DNA from: Luteimonas galliterrae
GTDB taxonomy: Bacteria > Pseudomonadota > Gammaproteobacteria > Xanthomonadales > Xanthomonadaceae
DNA: 64,000 bases
Direction of reading: 5' to 3'
Assembly: GCF_023374055.1 (NCBI RefSeq)
Contig: NZ_JAMBEP010000001.1
Location: forward strand, 992,001-1,056,000
Below are positions 26,301 through 36,388 of the stretch, piece after piece. The number at the start of each line of letters is the position of its first letter. Position 1 is the stretch's first letter. Made by a program: the position numbers and the translations under genes. Below the pieces are notes generated by a model. It was not told the DNA's origin, did no database searches, and was given only the letters and a program-made list of their open reading frames with translations.

Positions 26301-26499
26301 CTGTTCCTCCCCCTTTGAAAAAGAGGGATTGAGAGTGGCGAAAGCAGCCGCTTGCAGGCCGAAGGCTTGCGGCTGATTGAACGCCTCCGCTCGAGCGAAG
26401 GCCGGGAGTCGCGAAGCGATTTGCCTTTGATGTTGCCTTTATCAAGCAAGATCAAGAGCAAATCCCCCCTGCCCCCCTTTTTCAAAGGGGGGAACAGCG
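26301..26499. repeat. Inverted-repeat element, about 200 bp, between ubiG and gph
   Basis: Left arm CTGTTCCTCCCCCTTTGAAA and AAGAGGGATT; right arm CAAATCCCCC ... CCTTTTTCAAAGGGGGGAAC followed by AGCG. The arms are imperfect complements about 130 bases apart. The inside codes for nothing recognisable. It looks like a small non-autonomous insertion. Confidence 0.75.
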
Positions 26500-26508
26500 G
26501 ATGCGCGT

Positions 26509-27237
26509 TCATTCGGCGCGCTCCGGCTTGCGTGCGCAGGCCAGATAGTTGATGTCCGTACGCGAGATCACGCGCGCGGCGTTGCGCCACGGCTCGTACA
26601 TCAGGCCGCTGACGTCTTCCAGTTCCAGTCCGGCCGCGCGCAGCCAGGCCGCCAGCTCGGACGGCTTGATGAAATCGCGGTATTGGTGCGTGCCCTTGGG
26701 CAGCACGCCGGCGATGTACTCGGCGCCGACGATGGCCAGCGCAAACGCGGCCGGCGTGCGGTTCAGCGTGGATATGAACAGGCGGCCGCCGGGCTTGAGC
26801 AGCGTGGCGCAAGCGGCCAGCACCGAGTCCGGATCGGGCACGTGTTCGAGCATTTCCATACAAGTGATCGCGTCGTAGCGGCCGGGCTGCTGGGCGGCGA
26901 GCGCTTCGACGCTGCTCAGCCGATAGTCGACTTCGACTTTGGATTCCAGGCGATGCAGTTTCGCGATCTTGATCAGCTCGGGCGCCAGATCGATCGCGGT
27001 GACGGCCGCGCCCTCGCCCGCCAGCGCCTCGCTGAGCAGGCCGCCGCCGCAGCCGACGTCGAGCACCGCAGCGCCGCGCAGCGGCGCGCGTTCGGCGACA
27101 TAGCCCAGGCGCGCCGGATTGAGCGCATGCAGCGCCTTCTGCGGGCCTTGCGGGTCCCACCAGCGGTTGGCCAGGGCGCCGAATTTGTCGAGTTCGGCCT
27201 GGCTGAAGTTGTCGTTGTTGGTGCCAGCGTTGTTCAT
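26509..27237 (-). CDS. ubiG: UbiG, ubiquinone O-methyltransferase
   Basis: 242 residues. The N-terminal [19 protein letters not shown] stretch is diagnostic for UbiG, followed by the SAM-binding [12 protein letters not shown] motif. It carries out both O-methylations in ubiquinone synthesis at the inner membrane face. A repeat pair lies upstream and the amidohydrolase gene ends 155 bases before its start on the same strand. Confidence 0.96.
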   Translation of the reverse strand: MNNAGTNNDNFSQAELDKFGALANRWWDPQGPQKALHALNPARLGYVAERAPLRGAAVLDVGCGGGLLSEALAGEGAAVTAIDLAPELIKIAKLHRLESKVEVDYRLSSVEALAAQQPGRYDAITCMEMLEHVPDPDSVLAACATLLKPGGRLFISTLNRTPAAFALAIVGAEYIAGVLPKGTHQYRDFIKPSELAAWLRAAGLELEDVSGLMYEPWRNAARVISRTDINYLACARKPERAE

Positions 27238-27249
27238 GCGAAACCTTTC

Positions 27250-27366
27250 AGTCCGTCATCCCAGCGAAAGCTGGGCCCCATTTTGCAGTTGATGTCGGTT
27301 TTAACGATGTGAGGCTCGAAAAAAAGCAAAATCAAAATGGGTCCCAGCTTTCGCTGGGATGACGGG
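27250..27366. repeat. Composite inverted repeat (CATCCCAGCGAAAGCTGGG type)
   Basis: TCCGTCATCCCAGCGAAAGC (from about 27252) and its mirror CCCAGCTTTCGCTGGGATGA (to 27362), with outer ATTTTG arms also complementary, around a 40-base A-rich middle. Within the gap between the amidohydrolase and ubiG. Confidence 0.88.
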
Positions 27367-27392
27367 ACCGGGGTTTGGTGCAAACAGAAAAT

Positions 27393-28733
27393 TCAACGCC
27401 CAACCGCCGCGATCCGCTCGCGCCACTGCTTCACATTGGCGATGATCCTCGGCACATCCATGTCGACCAATTCGCGCGCGCGCAATTTCGGCTTGCCGGC
27501 GATCCACACATCGCTGACCTGGTGCCGCCCGGTCGCGTAGATCAGCTGCGATACCACATGATGCAGCGGTTGCGTCTCCAGCGCCGACAGGTCGACGCAG
27601 GCCAGATCGGCCTGCTTGCCCGGCTCGATCGAGCCGATCAGATGGTCGAAGCCCATCGCCTTGGCGCCGCCGAGCGTGGCCGCACGCAGGGCGCTGAAGG
27701 CGTCGAAACCGGCCGCATCGTCGGCCACGGCTTTGGCCAGGATCGCCGCAGTGCGCGTCTCGCCGAACATGTCCAGGTCGTTGTTGCTGGCCGCGCCGTC
27801 GGTGCCGATCGCCAGGTTCACGCCTGCGCGTTCGAGCGCGCACGCCGGGCAGAAACCCGAAGCGAGCTTGAGATTGGATTCCGGACAATGCACCACCGAC
27901 ACGCCGCGCTCGGCGCACAGCGCGATCTCGGCCGGGGTCAGCTGGGTCATGTGCACGGCGATCAGGCGGTCGTTGACCAGGCCCAGCCGGTCCATCCGCG
28001 CGAACGGGCGCTGGCCGTGCTTCTGCTGCGACTGCGCCACTTCCTGCGCGGTCTCGTGCAGGTGCAGGTGCACCGGCACGTCGAGCTGGTCGGCGAGCAT
28101 GCGGATGCGTTCGAAGTTCCCGTCCGACACGGTATACGGCGCATGCGGCGCGAATGCGGTGGCGATCAGTGCATCGCCGCGCCATTGGTCGTGGACTTCG
28201 CCGGCGCGGTCGAAATATTCGTCATCGGAAGCGGCCCACGCGGTGGGGAAATCGATCACGGGCAGACCGACCCGCGCGCGGAAGCCGTGGCGCTTGTAGG
28301 TCGCGGCCTGAACGTCCGGGAAGAAGTAATTTTCGTTGACGCAAGTGGTACCGCCGCGCAGCATTTCGGCGATCGCCAGGGTCACGCCGTCGGCGACGAA
28401 ATCCGGGCCCATCACCGCGCCTTCCACCGGCCAGATGTGCTCCTGCAGCCAGACCTTGAGCGGCAGGTCGTCGGCGATGCCGCGCAGCAGCGTCATCGGG
28501 TTGTGGGCGTGGGCATTGACCAGGCCCGGGATCAGCGCTGCGTCGGGGCGCGAGACGGCTTCTTTTGCTTCGAACCGCAAGCGCGCTTCGTTCGTCGGCA
28601 GGATCGCGACGATGACGCCGTCTTTCACTGCGACCGCGTGATTCTCCAGGACGACGCCATGCGGCTCGACGGGGACGACGAAGCCGGCTTCGATCAGCAG
28701 GTCGCAAGATTGGCGCGCTTGGGTTGGATTCAT
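27393..28733 (-). CDS. TRZ/ATZ-family amidohydrolase (MtaD-like nucleoside deaminase)
   Basis: 446 residues from ATG 28733. Metal motif GLVNAHAHNPM, then HLHLHETAQE, MTQLTPAE and IGTDGAASNND place it in the amidohydrolase subgroup with S-adenosylhomocysteine / methylthioadenosine / 5'-deoxyadenosine deaminases. Likely cytosolic deamination of an adenosine thioether or deoxyadenosine. Located directly upstream of ubiG, whose methylation releases S-adenosylhomocysteine; a link through SAH clearance is plausible but inferred. Exact substrate cannot be read from sequence. Confidence 0.85.
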   Translation of the reverse strand: MNPTQARQSCDLLIEAGFVVPVEPHGVVLENHAVAVKDGVIVAILPTNEARLRFEAKEAVSRPDAALIPGLVNAHAHNPMTLLRGIADDLPLKVWLQEHIWPVEGAVMGPDFVADGVTLAIAEMLRGGTTCVNENYFFPDVQAATYKRHGFRARVGLPVIDFPTAWAASDDEYFDRAGEVHDQWRGDALIATAFAPHAPYTVSDGNFERIRMLADQLDVPVHLHLHETAQEVAQSQQKHGQRPFARMDRLGLVNDRLIAVHMTQLTPAEIALCAERGVSVVHCPESNLKLASGFCPACALERAGVNLAIGTDGAASNNDLDMFGETRTAAILAKAVADDAAGFDAFSALRAATLGGAKAMGFDHLIGSIEPGKQADLACVDLSALETQPLHHVVSQLIYATGRHQVSDVWIAGKPKLRARELVDMDVPRIIANVKQWRERIAAVGR

Positions 28734-28747
28734 TCGTTTGCTTCTAG

Positions 28748-28866
28748 CCGTCATGCCCGCGAAGGCGGGAAGCCAGTGACTTTCGCACCAGAACGTGACG
28801 ACGCGACCTAGTGAATCCGCGCGCCCTCACCCAACCCTCTCCCGCAGGCGGGAGAGGGCTAAAGCA
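28748..28866. repeat. Two repeat units between the amidohydrolase and efp
   Basis: AGCCGTCATGCCCGCGAAGG (one base off the usual CATTCCCGC unit) and, from about 28821, GCGCCCTCACCCAACCCTCT with the CCCGCAGGCGGGAGAGGGC palindrome. Same families as at 7925-8084, again side by side. Confidence 0.85.
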
Positions 28867-28869
28867 ACC

Positions 28870-29436
28870 TCATTTCACGCGCGAAACGTACTCGCCGCTG
28901 CGCGTATCGACCTTGATGGTCTCGTCTTGCCCCACGAACAGCGGCACGCGCACCACCGCGCCGGTCTCCAGCGTGGCCGGCTTGCCGCCGCCGCCGGAAG
29001 TGTCGCCGCGCACGCCGGGGTCGGTCTCGACGATCTTCAGTTCGACGAAATTCGGCGGCTGCACCGCGATCGGGGTGCCGTTCCACAGCGTCACCACACA
29101 GGCTTCCTCGCCCTTGAGCCATTTGGCCGCGTCGCCGACGCCGGTCTTGTCGGCCTGCACCTGCTCGAAGGTTTCCTGCTGCATGAAGTGCCAGTACTCG
29201 CCGTCGGCATACAGGAACTGCATGTCGGTATCGACCACGTCCGCCGCTTCCACCGAATCGGTGGCCTTCATCGTCATCTCGACCACGCGGCCGGACTTGA
29301 TGAAGCGGTATTTGATGCGGGTGAAGGCCTGGCCCTTGCCCGGCTTGACGTATTCGGTCTCGGTGATGATGCAAGGCTCGTTGTTGACCAGGATCTTCTG
29401 CCCGGTCTTGACGTCGTTCATGCCATAGCTGGCCAT
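28870..29436 (-). CDS. efp: Elongation factor P
   Basis: 188 residues from ATG 29436 with AGGAG upstream. KOW-like domain I carries the modified lysine K34 in [10 protein letters not shown], at the same position as in E. coli; the C-terminal [11 protein letters not shown] is the family tail. EF-P relieves ribosome stalling at proline runs. The epmB gene starts divergently 114 bases away, which with the PGKG loop indicates lysyl-type modification of K34 (EpmA/EpmB pathway) rather than rhamnosylation. Confidence 0.97.
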   Translation of the reverse strand: MASYGMNDVKTGQKILVNNEPCIITETEYVKPGKGQAFTRIKYRFIKSGRVVEMTMKATDSVEAADVVDTDMQFLYADGEYWHFMQQETFEQVQADKTGVGDAAKWLKGEEACVVTLWNGTPIAVQPPNFVELKIVETDPGVRGDTSGGGGKPATLETGAVVRVPLFVGQDETIKVDTRSGEYVSRVK

Positions 29437-29550
29437 CTGGAACTCCTGCGGATAAAGGGGAATCCGCAGCGGCCGGCGGCCGCGGCGGATAGAATGGAGG
29501 CTGGCCCTGGCCGCATATCGGCGGCTTGCGGCGATGATTCCAAGGTGCAA

Positions 29551-30555
29551 ATGATACCCGCAGCCCCCCTGCCCCTGCAGCCGCCCCGCTGGCAGCAGCT
29601 CTGGCGCGACGCCGTGCGCGATCCGCGTGAGCTGCTATCGCTGCTGGGCCTGGACCCGTTCGCGGACCGGATTTCCGATGAAGCCGCCGCGCAATTCCCG
29701 CTGCGCGTGCCGCGCGGCTTCGTGGCCCGCATGCGCCGCGGCGACCCGCACGACCCGTTGTTGCGGCAAGTACTTCCGATCGTCGACGAGGACCGGATCG
29801 TGCCCGGCTTCGGCCTGGACGCGGTCGGCGACGGCGCCGCGCGCGCCGCCGAGGGCGTGATCCGCAAATACCGCGGCCGCGCCCTGCTGATCGCCACCGG
29901 CAGCTGCGCGGTGCATTGCCGCTACTGTTTTCGCCGCCATTTCCCGTACGCCGACGAAACCGCCGCCCGCGACGGCTGGCAGCCGGCGCTGGCCGCGATC
30001 CGCGCCGACGATGGCATCGATGAGGTCATCCTGTCCGGCGGGGACCCGCTGTCGCTGGCTACCCCCAAGCTCGAAGAACTGACCCGCGACTTGGCCCGGA
30101 TCGGCCATCTGCGCCGGCTCAGGATCCACACCCGTCTCCCGGTGGTCCTGCCCGAGCGCGTCGACGAGGCTCTGACCGCCTGGCTGGGCGCGCTGCCCTG
30201 GCAGGTGGCGGTCGTGGTCCATGCCAATCACGCCAACGAATTCGATGCCTCGGTCGACGCAGCCATGAGGCGGTTGCGCGATGCGGGCGCCGCCCTGCTC
30301 AACCAGGCCGTGCTGCTGCGCGGCGTCAACGACTCGCCCGAGGCCCTCGCCGCGCTGAGCGAGCGTGGCTATGTGGCGGGGGTGCTGCCTTACTACCTGC
30401 ATCAATTGGACAGGGTGGCCGGCGCCGCGCATTTCGAGGTCGAAGACGGCCGAGCCCGCGCATTGCATGCCGCCCTGGTCGCCGCCCTGCCCGGCTATCT
30501 GGTGCCCAAACTGGTGCGGGAAGTGGCCGGCGACAACGCCAAGCGTGCGCTGTGA
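29551..30555 (+). CDS. epmB: EpmB, EF-P (R)-beta-lysine modification lysine 2,3-aminomutase
   Basis: 334 residues from ATG 29551 (AAGG upstream). Radical-SAM cysteines C119, C123 and C126 in CAVHCRYC, and ILSGGDPL, identify a KamA-like aminomutase; the divergent efp neighbour points to EpmB, which converts alpha-lysine to (R)-beta-lysine for EF-P. A TAGAAT hexamer near 29491 could be its -10 box. epmA is not in this window. A much longer open frame upstream runs antisense through efp and is not coding. Confidence 0.93.
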   Translation: MIPAAPLPLQPPRWQQLWRDAVRDPRELLSLLGLDPFADRISDEAAAQFPLRVPRGFVARMRRGDPHDPLLRQVLPIVDEDRIVPGFGLDAVGDGAARAAEGVIRKYRGRALLIATGSCAVHCRYCFRRHFPYADETAARDGWQPALAAIRADDGIDEVILSGGDPLSLATPKLEELTRDLARIGHLRRLRIHTRLPVVLPERVDEALTAWLGALPWQVAVVVHANHANEFDASVDAAMRRLRDAGAALLNQAVLLRGVNDSPEALAALSERGYVAGVLPYYLHQLDRVAGAAHFEVEDGRARALHAALVAALPGYLVPKLVREVAGDNAKRAL

Positions 30556-30642
30556 CCGCTTCTTTTTCCCACTGCATCAATGTATTGCGGCGAGGGTTTG
30601 ATGTATTTTGACCGCAGGCGCGACCGGGTGGGGGGCTGAGGG

Positions 30643-32721
30643 ATGCAGATTGGCAGGGAAACGACCGTGCGTCTGCTGGTGGTGGACGACAGCGTCGAAG
30701 ACGCCGAGGCCATCGTCAGCGGACTGCGCAACGGCGGCCTCGCCGTGCGCCCGTCGCGGCCGGAGAATGCCGAACAGCTGACCGCCATGATCGGCTCGCA
30801 ACCGCTGGATCTGGTGCTGGCGGCCAAATCGGCGACCCAGGTCAGCGCGGCCGAAGCCATGGCCGTCATCGACGCCAGCGGCAAGGACCTGCCGCTGATC
30901 CTGGTGCTGGACAAGGTGGACGAGCAGATCGTGCTGGAAGCGATCGCGCTGGGCGCGCGCAAGATCGCGCTGCGCGGGCAGATCGACCAGATCCGGCATG
31001 TGGTGCGCAGCGAATTCATCGACCTCGAAGCGCGCCGCGGCCTGCGCCGCCTGGAAGCGCAGGTGCGCGAAACCGAACGCCGCTGCGATGCGCTGATCGC
31101 GTCCTCGCGCGAGCCTATCGCCTACGTGCACGAAGGCATGCACATCCGCGCCAACGACGCTTATCTGGAGATGTTCGGCTTCGAGTCGTTCGAGGACATC
31201 GAAGGCATGTCCCTGCTCGACCTGGTCGCCCCGCCCCACGTCGAGAACTTCAAGCAGTTGCTGAAAGCGCTGAGCAGGGGCGAAGCGCCGCCGCCGCGCT
31301 ACGAGCTGGAAGCGCGTGGCATCGACGGCAACACCTTCCCCGCGCTGATGGAATTCACCGCGGCCACTTACGAAGACGAACCCTGCCAGCAGATCGTGTT
31401 CCGCCGGCAGGAAACCGACCCGGCGCTGGCGCGCGAAGTCGAAGAACTGCGCCGCCGCGACCAGGTCACCGGCCTGCTCAACCGGCAGACCTTCCTGCAT
31501 GCGCTGGAAACCGCGGTCGCCGATGCGGCGCAAAACGGCGCCAACCACGGCCTGCTGCTGATCGAACCGGACCACCACCAGCAATTGCTGCAGGAAATCG
31601 GCCTGGACGCCGGCGACGCGCTGGCCGCCGCGCTGGCGCAGCGCCTGCAGCCGCTGATCGGCGAGAACGACGAAGCCGCGCGTTTCGGCGAACACAATTT
31701 CGCGGTGCTGTCGCGCGGCAGCGATCACGCCCACACGGCCCGGCTGGCGGAGAATATCCGCGCCGGGCTGGCCAAAGCGGTAGTCGAAGTCGGCGCGCGC
31801 TCGCTGAGCATGACCGCCAGCATCGGCGGCGTGCAGATCAGCGAACGCATCGCCAGCATGCCGCAGGTGCTGGCGCGCGCAAGCCAGGGTTTGCAGTCCT
31901 CGCTCGGCGTGGGCGGCAACCGCGTCGAGATCTTCGACCCGGGCGCGGTGGACCGGGCCGAGGAAGAGCGCATCGACGCCTGGCTGAAGCGCATCCGCGA
32001 CGCCATCGCCGACGACGGTTTCCTGCTGCATTACCAGCCGGTGATCAGCCTGCAGGGCGAACCGGGCGCGATGTACGAGGCCTACCTGCGCCTGGATGGC
32101 GGCGACGGCGAGCTGGTGTTCCCGCAGACCTTCCTGCCGATCGCCGAAGAGCACGGCCTGATCGCCGACATCGACCGCTGGGTGGTGGCCAAGGCCATCC
32201 GCGTGATCGGCGAGCGCGCGGCGGCCGGCAAACCGGTGCAGTTGCTGATCAAGATCACCCAGGCGTCGCTGGACGGCGACGGCCTGCTGAAACTGATCGC
32301 GGAAAAGCTGATCGCGCACAAGGCCTCGGGCCAGAGCCTGATCCTGCAATTGCCGGAGTCGAAGGTGTTCACCCACCTCAAGGCCGCGCAGGAATTCCTC
32401 CAGGCCGCCAACCGGCTGGGCGTGCGCGTCGGGCTGGAGCAATTCGGTTCGGGGCTGAATTCGATGCAGTTGCTGTCGCATTTCAAGCCGACGTTCCTGA
32501 AGATCGACCGCGCTTTCATGCTCGACCTGGCCAAGAGCCCCGAACAGCAGACGCGCATCCGCGAGATCGCCGCCGCTGCGCAGGAGCGCGGCATCCGCAG
32601 CATCGCCGAGTTCGTGCAGGACGCGGCCAGCATGACCTTCCTGTTCTCCGGCGGCGTGGACTACGTGCAGGGCCACTTCCTGGCGATGGCCGGGCCGGAG
32701 ATGAACTACGAGTTCGAGTGA
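30643..32721 (+). CDS. fimX: FimX-like protein (REC-PAS-degenerate GGDEF-degenerate EAL)
   Basis: 692 residues. Order: receiver-like domain (LLVVDDSVED at 10-20, but the phosphoacceptor strand reads LDLVLAAKS, no Asp), PAS (about 140-260), GGDEF-like (about 275-430, FGEHNF instead of GGDEF), and EAL-like (about 450-690, YEAYLRL instead of EAL). Neither cyclase nor phosphodiesterase activity is expected. The architecture and decay pattern match FimX of Pseudomonas and Xanthomonas, a c-di-GMP receptor that works with PilZ and PilB in type IV pilus assembly and twitching. No pil genes are adjacent. The symbol is my best recognition; other degenerate dual-domain proteins are possible. Confidence 0.85.
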   Translation: MQIGRETTVRLLVVDDSVEDAEAIVSGLRNGGLAVRPSRPENAEQLTAMIGSQPLDLVLAAKSATQVSAAEAMAVIDASGKDLPLILVLDKVDEQIVLEAIALGARKIALRGQIDQIRHVVRSEFIDLEARRGLRRLEAQVRETERRCDALIASSREPIAYVHEGMHIRANDAYLEMFGFESFEDIEGMSLLDLVAPPHVENFKQLLKALSRGEAPPPRYELEARGIDGNTFPALMEFTAATYEDEPCQQIVFRRQETDPALAREVEELRRRDQVTGLLNRQTFLHALETAVADAAQNGANHGLLLIEPDHHQQLLQEIGLDAGDALAAALAQRLQPLIGENDEAARFGEHNFAVLSRGSDHAHTARLAENIRAGLAKAVVEVGARSLSMTASIGGVQISERIASMPQVLARASQGLQSSLGVGGNRVEIFDPGAVDRAEEERIDAWLKRIRDAIADDGFLLHYQPVISLQGEPGAMYEAYLRLDGGDGELVFPQTFLPIAEEHGLIADIDRWVVAKAIRVIGERAAAGKPVQLLIKITQASLDGDGLLKLIAEKLIAHKASGQSLILQLPESKVFTHLKAAQEFLQAANRLGVRVGLEQFGSGLNSMQLLSHFKPTFLKIDRAFMLDLAKSPEQQTRIREIAAAAQERGIRSIAEFVQDAASMTFLFSGGVDYVQGHFLAMAGPEMNYEFE

Positions 32722-32736
32722 ACCCCCTACCCCGCT

Positions 32737-32826
32737 TTTCGTAGGAGCGGCTTTAGCCGCGAGCTCTTTTTTACAAGGCGATCGCGACGGGAAAAACTCG
32801 CGGCTAAAGCCGCTCTTACGAAGAGC
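32737..32826. repeat. Large palindromic repeat, copy 6 (TTTAGCC subtype)
   Basis: TTCGTAGGAGCGGCTTTAGCC, GAGCTC, loop, CTCGCGGCTAAAGCCGCTC then TTACGAAGAGC; one arm carries a single base change (CTCTTACG for CTCCTACG). It follows the FimX-like gene and is near a terminator. Confidence 0.92.
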
Positions 32827-32836
32827 AGAGCGCGAC

Positions 32837-32860
32837 AAAGCCCGCCTTTCGGCGGGCTTT
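32837..32860. terminator. Hairpin between convergent fimX-like and htpX genes
   Basis: AAAGCCCGCC, TTTC loop, GGCGGGCTTT, a 10-bp perfect stem. A T-rich stretch (TTTGCCTTT) follows on the plus strand, so it mainly terminates the plus-strand gene; it also lies just after the htpX stop. Confidence 0.8.
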
Positions 32861-32870
32861 GCCTTTCTGC

Positions 32871-33767
32871 CTACGCGGCCAATCCGGCGCGCAGTGCCTC
32901 TTCCGGCGCGTTGCGCAATGCCGCGATGCGCTCTTCCAGCGGCGGATGGCTCAGCAACAGCTTGCGCAGGCCGTGCCCGATCGCGCCGCTGATGCCGAAC
33001 GCCGCCACCTGCTTGGGCAGCGTATTGGCGCCATGGTTCAGCGACAGCTTCTCCAGCGCGGCGATCATCTTGCCGCGGCCGGCCAGCGCGGCACCGCCGG
33101 CGTCGGCGCGGAACTCGCGATGGCGCGAGAACCACATCGCGATCATGCTCGCGAACAGGCCGAAGATCATGTCGAGCACGAACACCGTGACGAAATAGCC
33201 GATGCCGCCGCCGCTGTCGCGTCCGCCGCTCAAGTAGCCGTCGATCGCGCGGCCGACCACGCGCGCCAGCACGATGACGAAGGTGTTCAGCACGCCCTGC
33301 AGCAACGCCATCGTCACCATGTCGCCGTTGGCGACGTGGCTGACTTCGTGGCCGAGAACCGCTTCGGCTTCGTCGCGGTCCAGCGCGCGCAGCAGACCGG
33401 TCGACACCGCGACCAGGGCGTTGTTGCGGTTGGCGCCGGTGGCGAAGGCGTTGATTTCGGGCGCGTCGTAGATAGCCACTTCCGGCATGCCGATGCCGGC
33501 GGCCTGGGCTTGGCGGCGCACCGTTTCCACCAGCCAGCGCTCCGCCTCGTTGCGCGGCTGCTCGATCACGTGCGCGCCGGTGGCGCGCTTGGCGACGAAC
33601 TTGGACATCAGCAGCGAGATCAGCGAGCCGCCGAAACCGAACAGCGCCGCCATCAGCAGCAGGCCGATGCCGGTGGCCGGATCGATGCCGAAGATCGACA
33701 TGACGACGCTGAGCAGCGCCAGCACCGCGAGGTTGGTAGCCAGGAACAATGCGATACGTTTGAACAT
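32871..33767 (-). CDS. htpX: HtpX, membrane zinc protease (M48)
   Basis: 298 residues with two N-terminal membrane helices, the zinc motif H140-E-V-S-H144 and the third-ligand region EFRADAGG, and two further hydrophobic segments. It degrades misfolded membrane proteins together with FtsH. Single-gene unit; the start diverges from gluQ. Confidence 0.96.
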   Translation of the reverse strand: MFKRIALFLATNLAVLALLSVVMSIFGIDPATGIGLLLMAALFGFGGSLISLLMSKFVAKRATGAHVIEQPRNEAERWLVETVRRQAQAAGIGMPEVAIYDAPEINAFATGANRNNALVAVSTGLLRALDRDEAEAVLGHEVSHVANGDMVTMALLQGVLNTFVIVLARVVGRAIDGYLSGGRDSGGGIGYFVTVFVLDMIFGLFASMIAMWFSRHREFRADAGGAALAGRGKMIAALEKLSLNHGANTLPKQVAAFGISGAIGHGLRKLLLSHPPLEERIAALRNAPEEALRAGLAA

Positions 33768-33860
33768 CGTGATTTCCGAAATGCGCGTTGGGGGCCGCGC
33801 ATGGATCGAAATTGTGGTTGAAGCCGGTTAAATTCAAGCCGTCGAACGTCGGAACCGTCC

Positions 33861-34772
33861 GTGCAGCCAGACGCGCAAACCTACCGGGGCCGCTTCGCGC
33901 CCTCGCCCACCGGACCGCTGCATTTCGGCTCGCTGCTGGCCGCTTTCGGCAGTTGGCTGGCCGCGCGCCACGCCGGCGGCGAATGGCTGATCCGCATCGA
34001 AGACCTCGACCCGCCGCGCGAAGCGCCCGGCGCGGCTGAACGGCAGATGCATACCCTGCAGGCGTTCGGCCTGGCGTCCGATGCGCCGGCGCTCAAGCAA
34101 AGCGAACGCGGCGCGCACTACCAGGCCGCGCTGGATCGGTTGCTCGCCAGCGGTGCGGCCTTCGTCTGCCATTGCAGCCGCAGCGATCTGGCCGACGAAG
34201 GCGGCGTACACCGCGCCTGCGTCGCCGCTTCGCCCCGCCCCGATCCCGCGATCCGCTTCCGCGTGCCGGCCGGGACGCGGGTGTCGTTCGAAGACAGCTT
34301 GCAGGGCCGTTTCGATCAGGACGTGGCCGCCGACGTCGGCGACTTCGTGCTGCGCCGGACGGACGGGCTGTGGGCCTACCAACTGGCGGTGGTCGTCGAC
34401 GACGCCGCGCAAGGCATCACCGATGTGGTGCGCGGCGCCGACCTGCTCGACTCGACGCCCCGCCAGATCCTGCTGCAACGGGCATTGGATTTGCCGACGC
34501 CGCGCTACGCGCACCTGCCGCTGGTGGTGGACGCCGGCGGCCGCAAGCTGTCCAAATCGCTGGCCGCTTTGCCGGTGGACCCGGCCGATCCACTGCCGGC
34601 CATGCATGCGGTGTGGCGGGCGCTGGGACAGGCGCCGCTCACGGCAGGCACCGGATCGGTCGCCGCCATGCTCGAGGCCATGCATCGGAGCTTCGACCCC
34701 GCCCGCCTGCCGCACACGCCGCGGCTCGCTCTCGCCGCGCTGCACAACGACCGCGACACGAAGCCTGACTAG
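33861..34772 (+). CDS. gluQ: GluQ, glutamyl-Q tRNA(Asp) synthetase
   Basis: 303 residues from GTG 33861. A truncated class I synthetase: RFAPSPTGPLHFGSL contains the HIGH-like signature, zinc-ligand cysteines lie in VCHCSRSD, and KLSKSLAAL is the KMSKS equivalent. The anticodon-binding domain of GluRS is missing, as is normal for GluQ, which glutamylates queuosine at the wobble base of tRNA-Asp. In E. coli it follows dksA; here it does not. FolE2 in this window feeds the queuosine precursor pathway. Confidence 0.94.
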   Translation: MQPDAQTYRGRFAPSPTGPLHFGSLLAAFGSWLAARHAGGEWLIRIEDLDPPREAPGAAERQMHTLQAFGLASDAPALKQSERGAHYQAALDRLLASGAAFVCHCSRSDLADEGGVHRACVAASPRPDPAIRFRVPAGTRVSFEDSLQGRFDQDVAADVGDFVLRRTDGLWAYQLAVVVDDAAQGITDVVRGADLLDSTPRQILLQRALDLPTPRYAHLPLVVDAGGRKLSKSLAALPVDPADPLPAMHAVWRALGQAPLTAGTGSVAAMLEAMHRSFDPARLPHTPRLALAALHNDRDTKPD

Positions 34773-34814
34773 AATCGGGACGAGCCGCGCACCGACGGCA
34801 ATATGGAGAAAAGC

Positions 34815-35555
<741 letters not shown>

Positions 35556-35673
35556 CGGCCCGGCTGCCCGGTTCCCGCTTGGGACCGGGCTCTGAAATCC
35601 ATACGCCCCATTCAGGTTGCAAGGCCTGCTGCACTGCGCCATGCTCGGCCCCCAGCTTCGTCCGGAACCGCGC

Positions 35674-36156
35674 ATGGCTGCCAACCGCATCATCAAGAAA
35701 TACCCCAACCGCCGCCTTTACGACACCGAGATCTCCAGCTACATCACGATCGAGGACGTGCGCCAGCTGATCGTGGACGGTGAGGAATTCGAAGTCCGCG
35801 ACGCCAAGACCGGCGAGGACCTGACCCGCCAAGTGCTGCTGCAGATCATCGCCGAGCACGAACAGGACGGCGAACCGATGCTGTCCACGCAATTGCTGAG
35901 CCAACTGATCCGTTTCTACGGCGATTCTCTGCAAGGCTTCATGGGCAGCTACCTGGAACGCTCGATGCAGATGTTCCTGGAGCAGCAGAACCAGTTCCGC
36001 CAGCAGATGGGCAGCATGCTCGGGCAGACGCCGTGGGCGATGATGAACCAGCTGACCGAGCGCAACCTGGAACTGTGGAAGGAATTCCAGCAGAGCATGG
36101 TCGGCGGCATCGCCCGGCCGGCCGATAAGGACGCGGCCAAAACGCGGGCGAAGTGA
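35674..36156 (+). CDS. phaR: PhaR, polyhydroxyalkanoate synthesis repressor
   Basis: 160 residues from ATG 35674 (GGAA upstream). The PhaR N-terminal DNA-binding domain is unmistakable (IIKKYPNRRLYDTEISSYI), followed by the polymer-accumulation regulator domain and a Gln/Met-rich C-terminus (MQMFLEQQNQF). It represses phasin and pha genes and is released when it binds PHB granules. Flanked by two phaB paralogues, its likely targets. Confidence 0.95.
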   Translation: MAANRIIKKYPNRRLYDTEISSYITIEDVRQLIVDGEEFEVRDAKTGEDLTRQVLLQIIAEHEQDGEPMLSTQLLSQLIRFYGDSLQGFMGSYLERSMQMFLEQQNQFRQQMGSMLGQTPWAMMNQLTERNLELWKEFQQSMVGGIARPADKDAAKTRAK

Positions 36157-36233
36157 TCCCCGCTCCGATTTCAGAATCCGCGCGCCGCGCGGATTTTCCT
36201 TTTCGCCTTGCAGAGCCGAATTCGCTCCGCTGT

Positions 36234-36326
36234 TGTTCTTCGTAGGAGCGGCTTCAGCCGCGAGCTTTTCGACCAAGCGCCATGCGGCAGAAAAAGAACT
36301 CGCGGCTGAAGCCGCTCCTACGAACA
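36234..36326. repeat. Large palindromic repeat, copy 7 (TTCAGCC subtype)
   Basis: TGTTCTTCGTAGGAGCGGCTT ... CCGCTCCTACGAACA with AGAAAAAGAACTCGCGGCTG in the right half. The outer TGTTC/GAACA bases are also paired, in place of GCTCT/AGAGC of other copies: a compensated difference. Lies between phaR and the second phaB. Confidence 0.92.
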
Positions 36327-36388
36327 GCGAGCAGCGGAGCAAGTCCCGCTCTACCAGCGACGCCAACATCGATAGGGGAACAAGACAC

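Noticed and set aside
30577-33837. 1086-residue open frame on the minus strand
   Set aside because: Antisense to the FimX-like gene and out of frame over htpX; composition is that of a shadow frame.
36233-36388. N-terminal extension of the second phaB through the palindrome
   Set aside because: ATG 36389 has a ribosome-binding site and the correct SDR N-terminus; the extension is only repeat translation. Unlike in the M23 gene no signal peptide would be useful for a cytosolic reductase.
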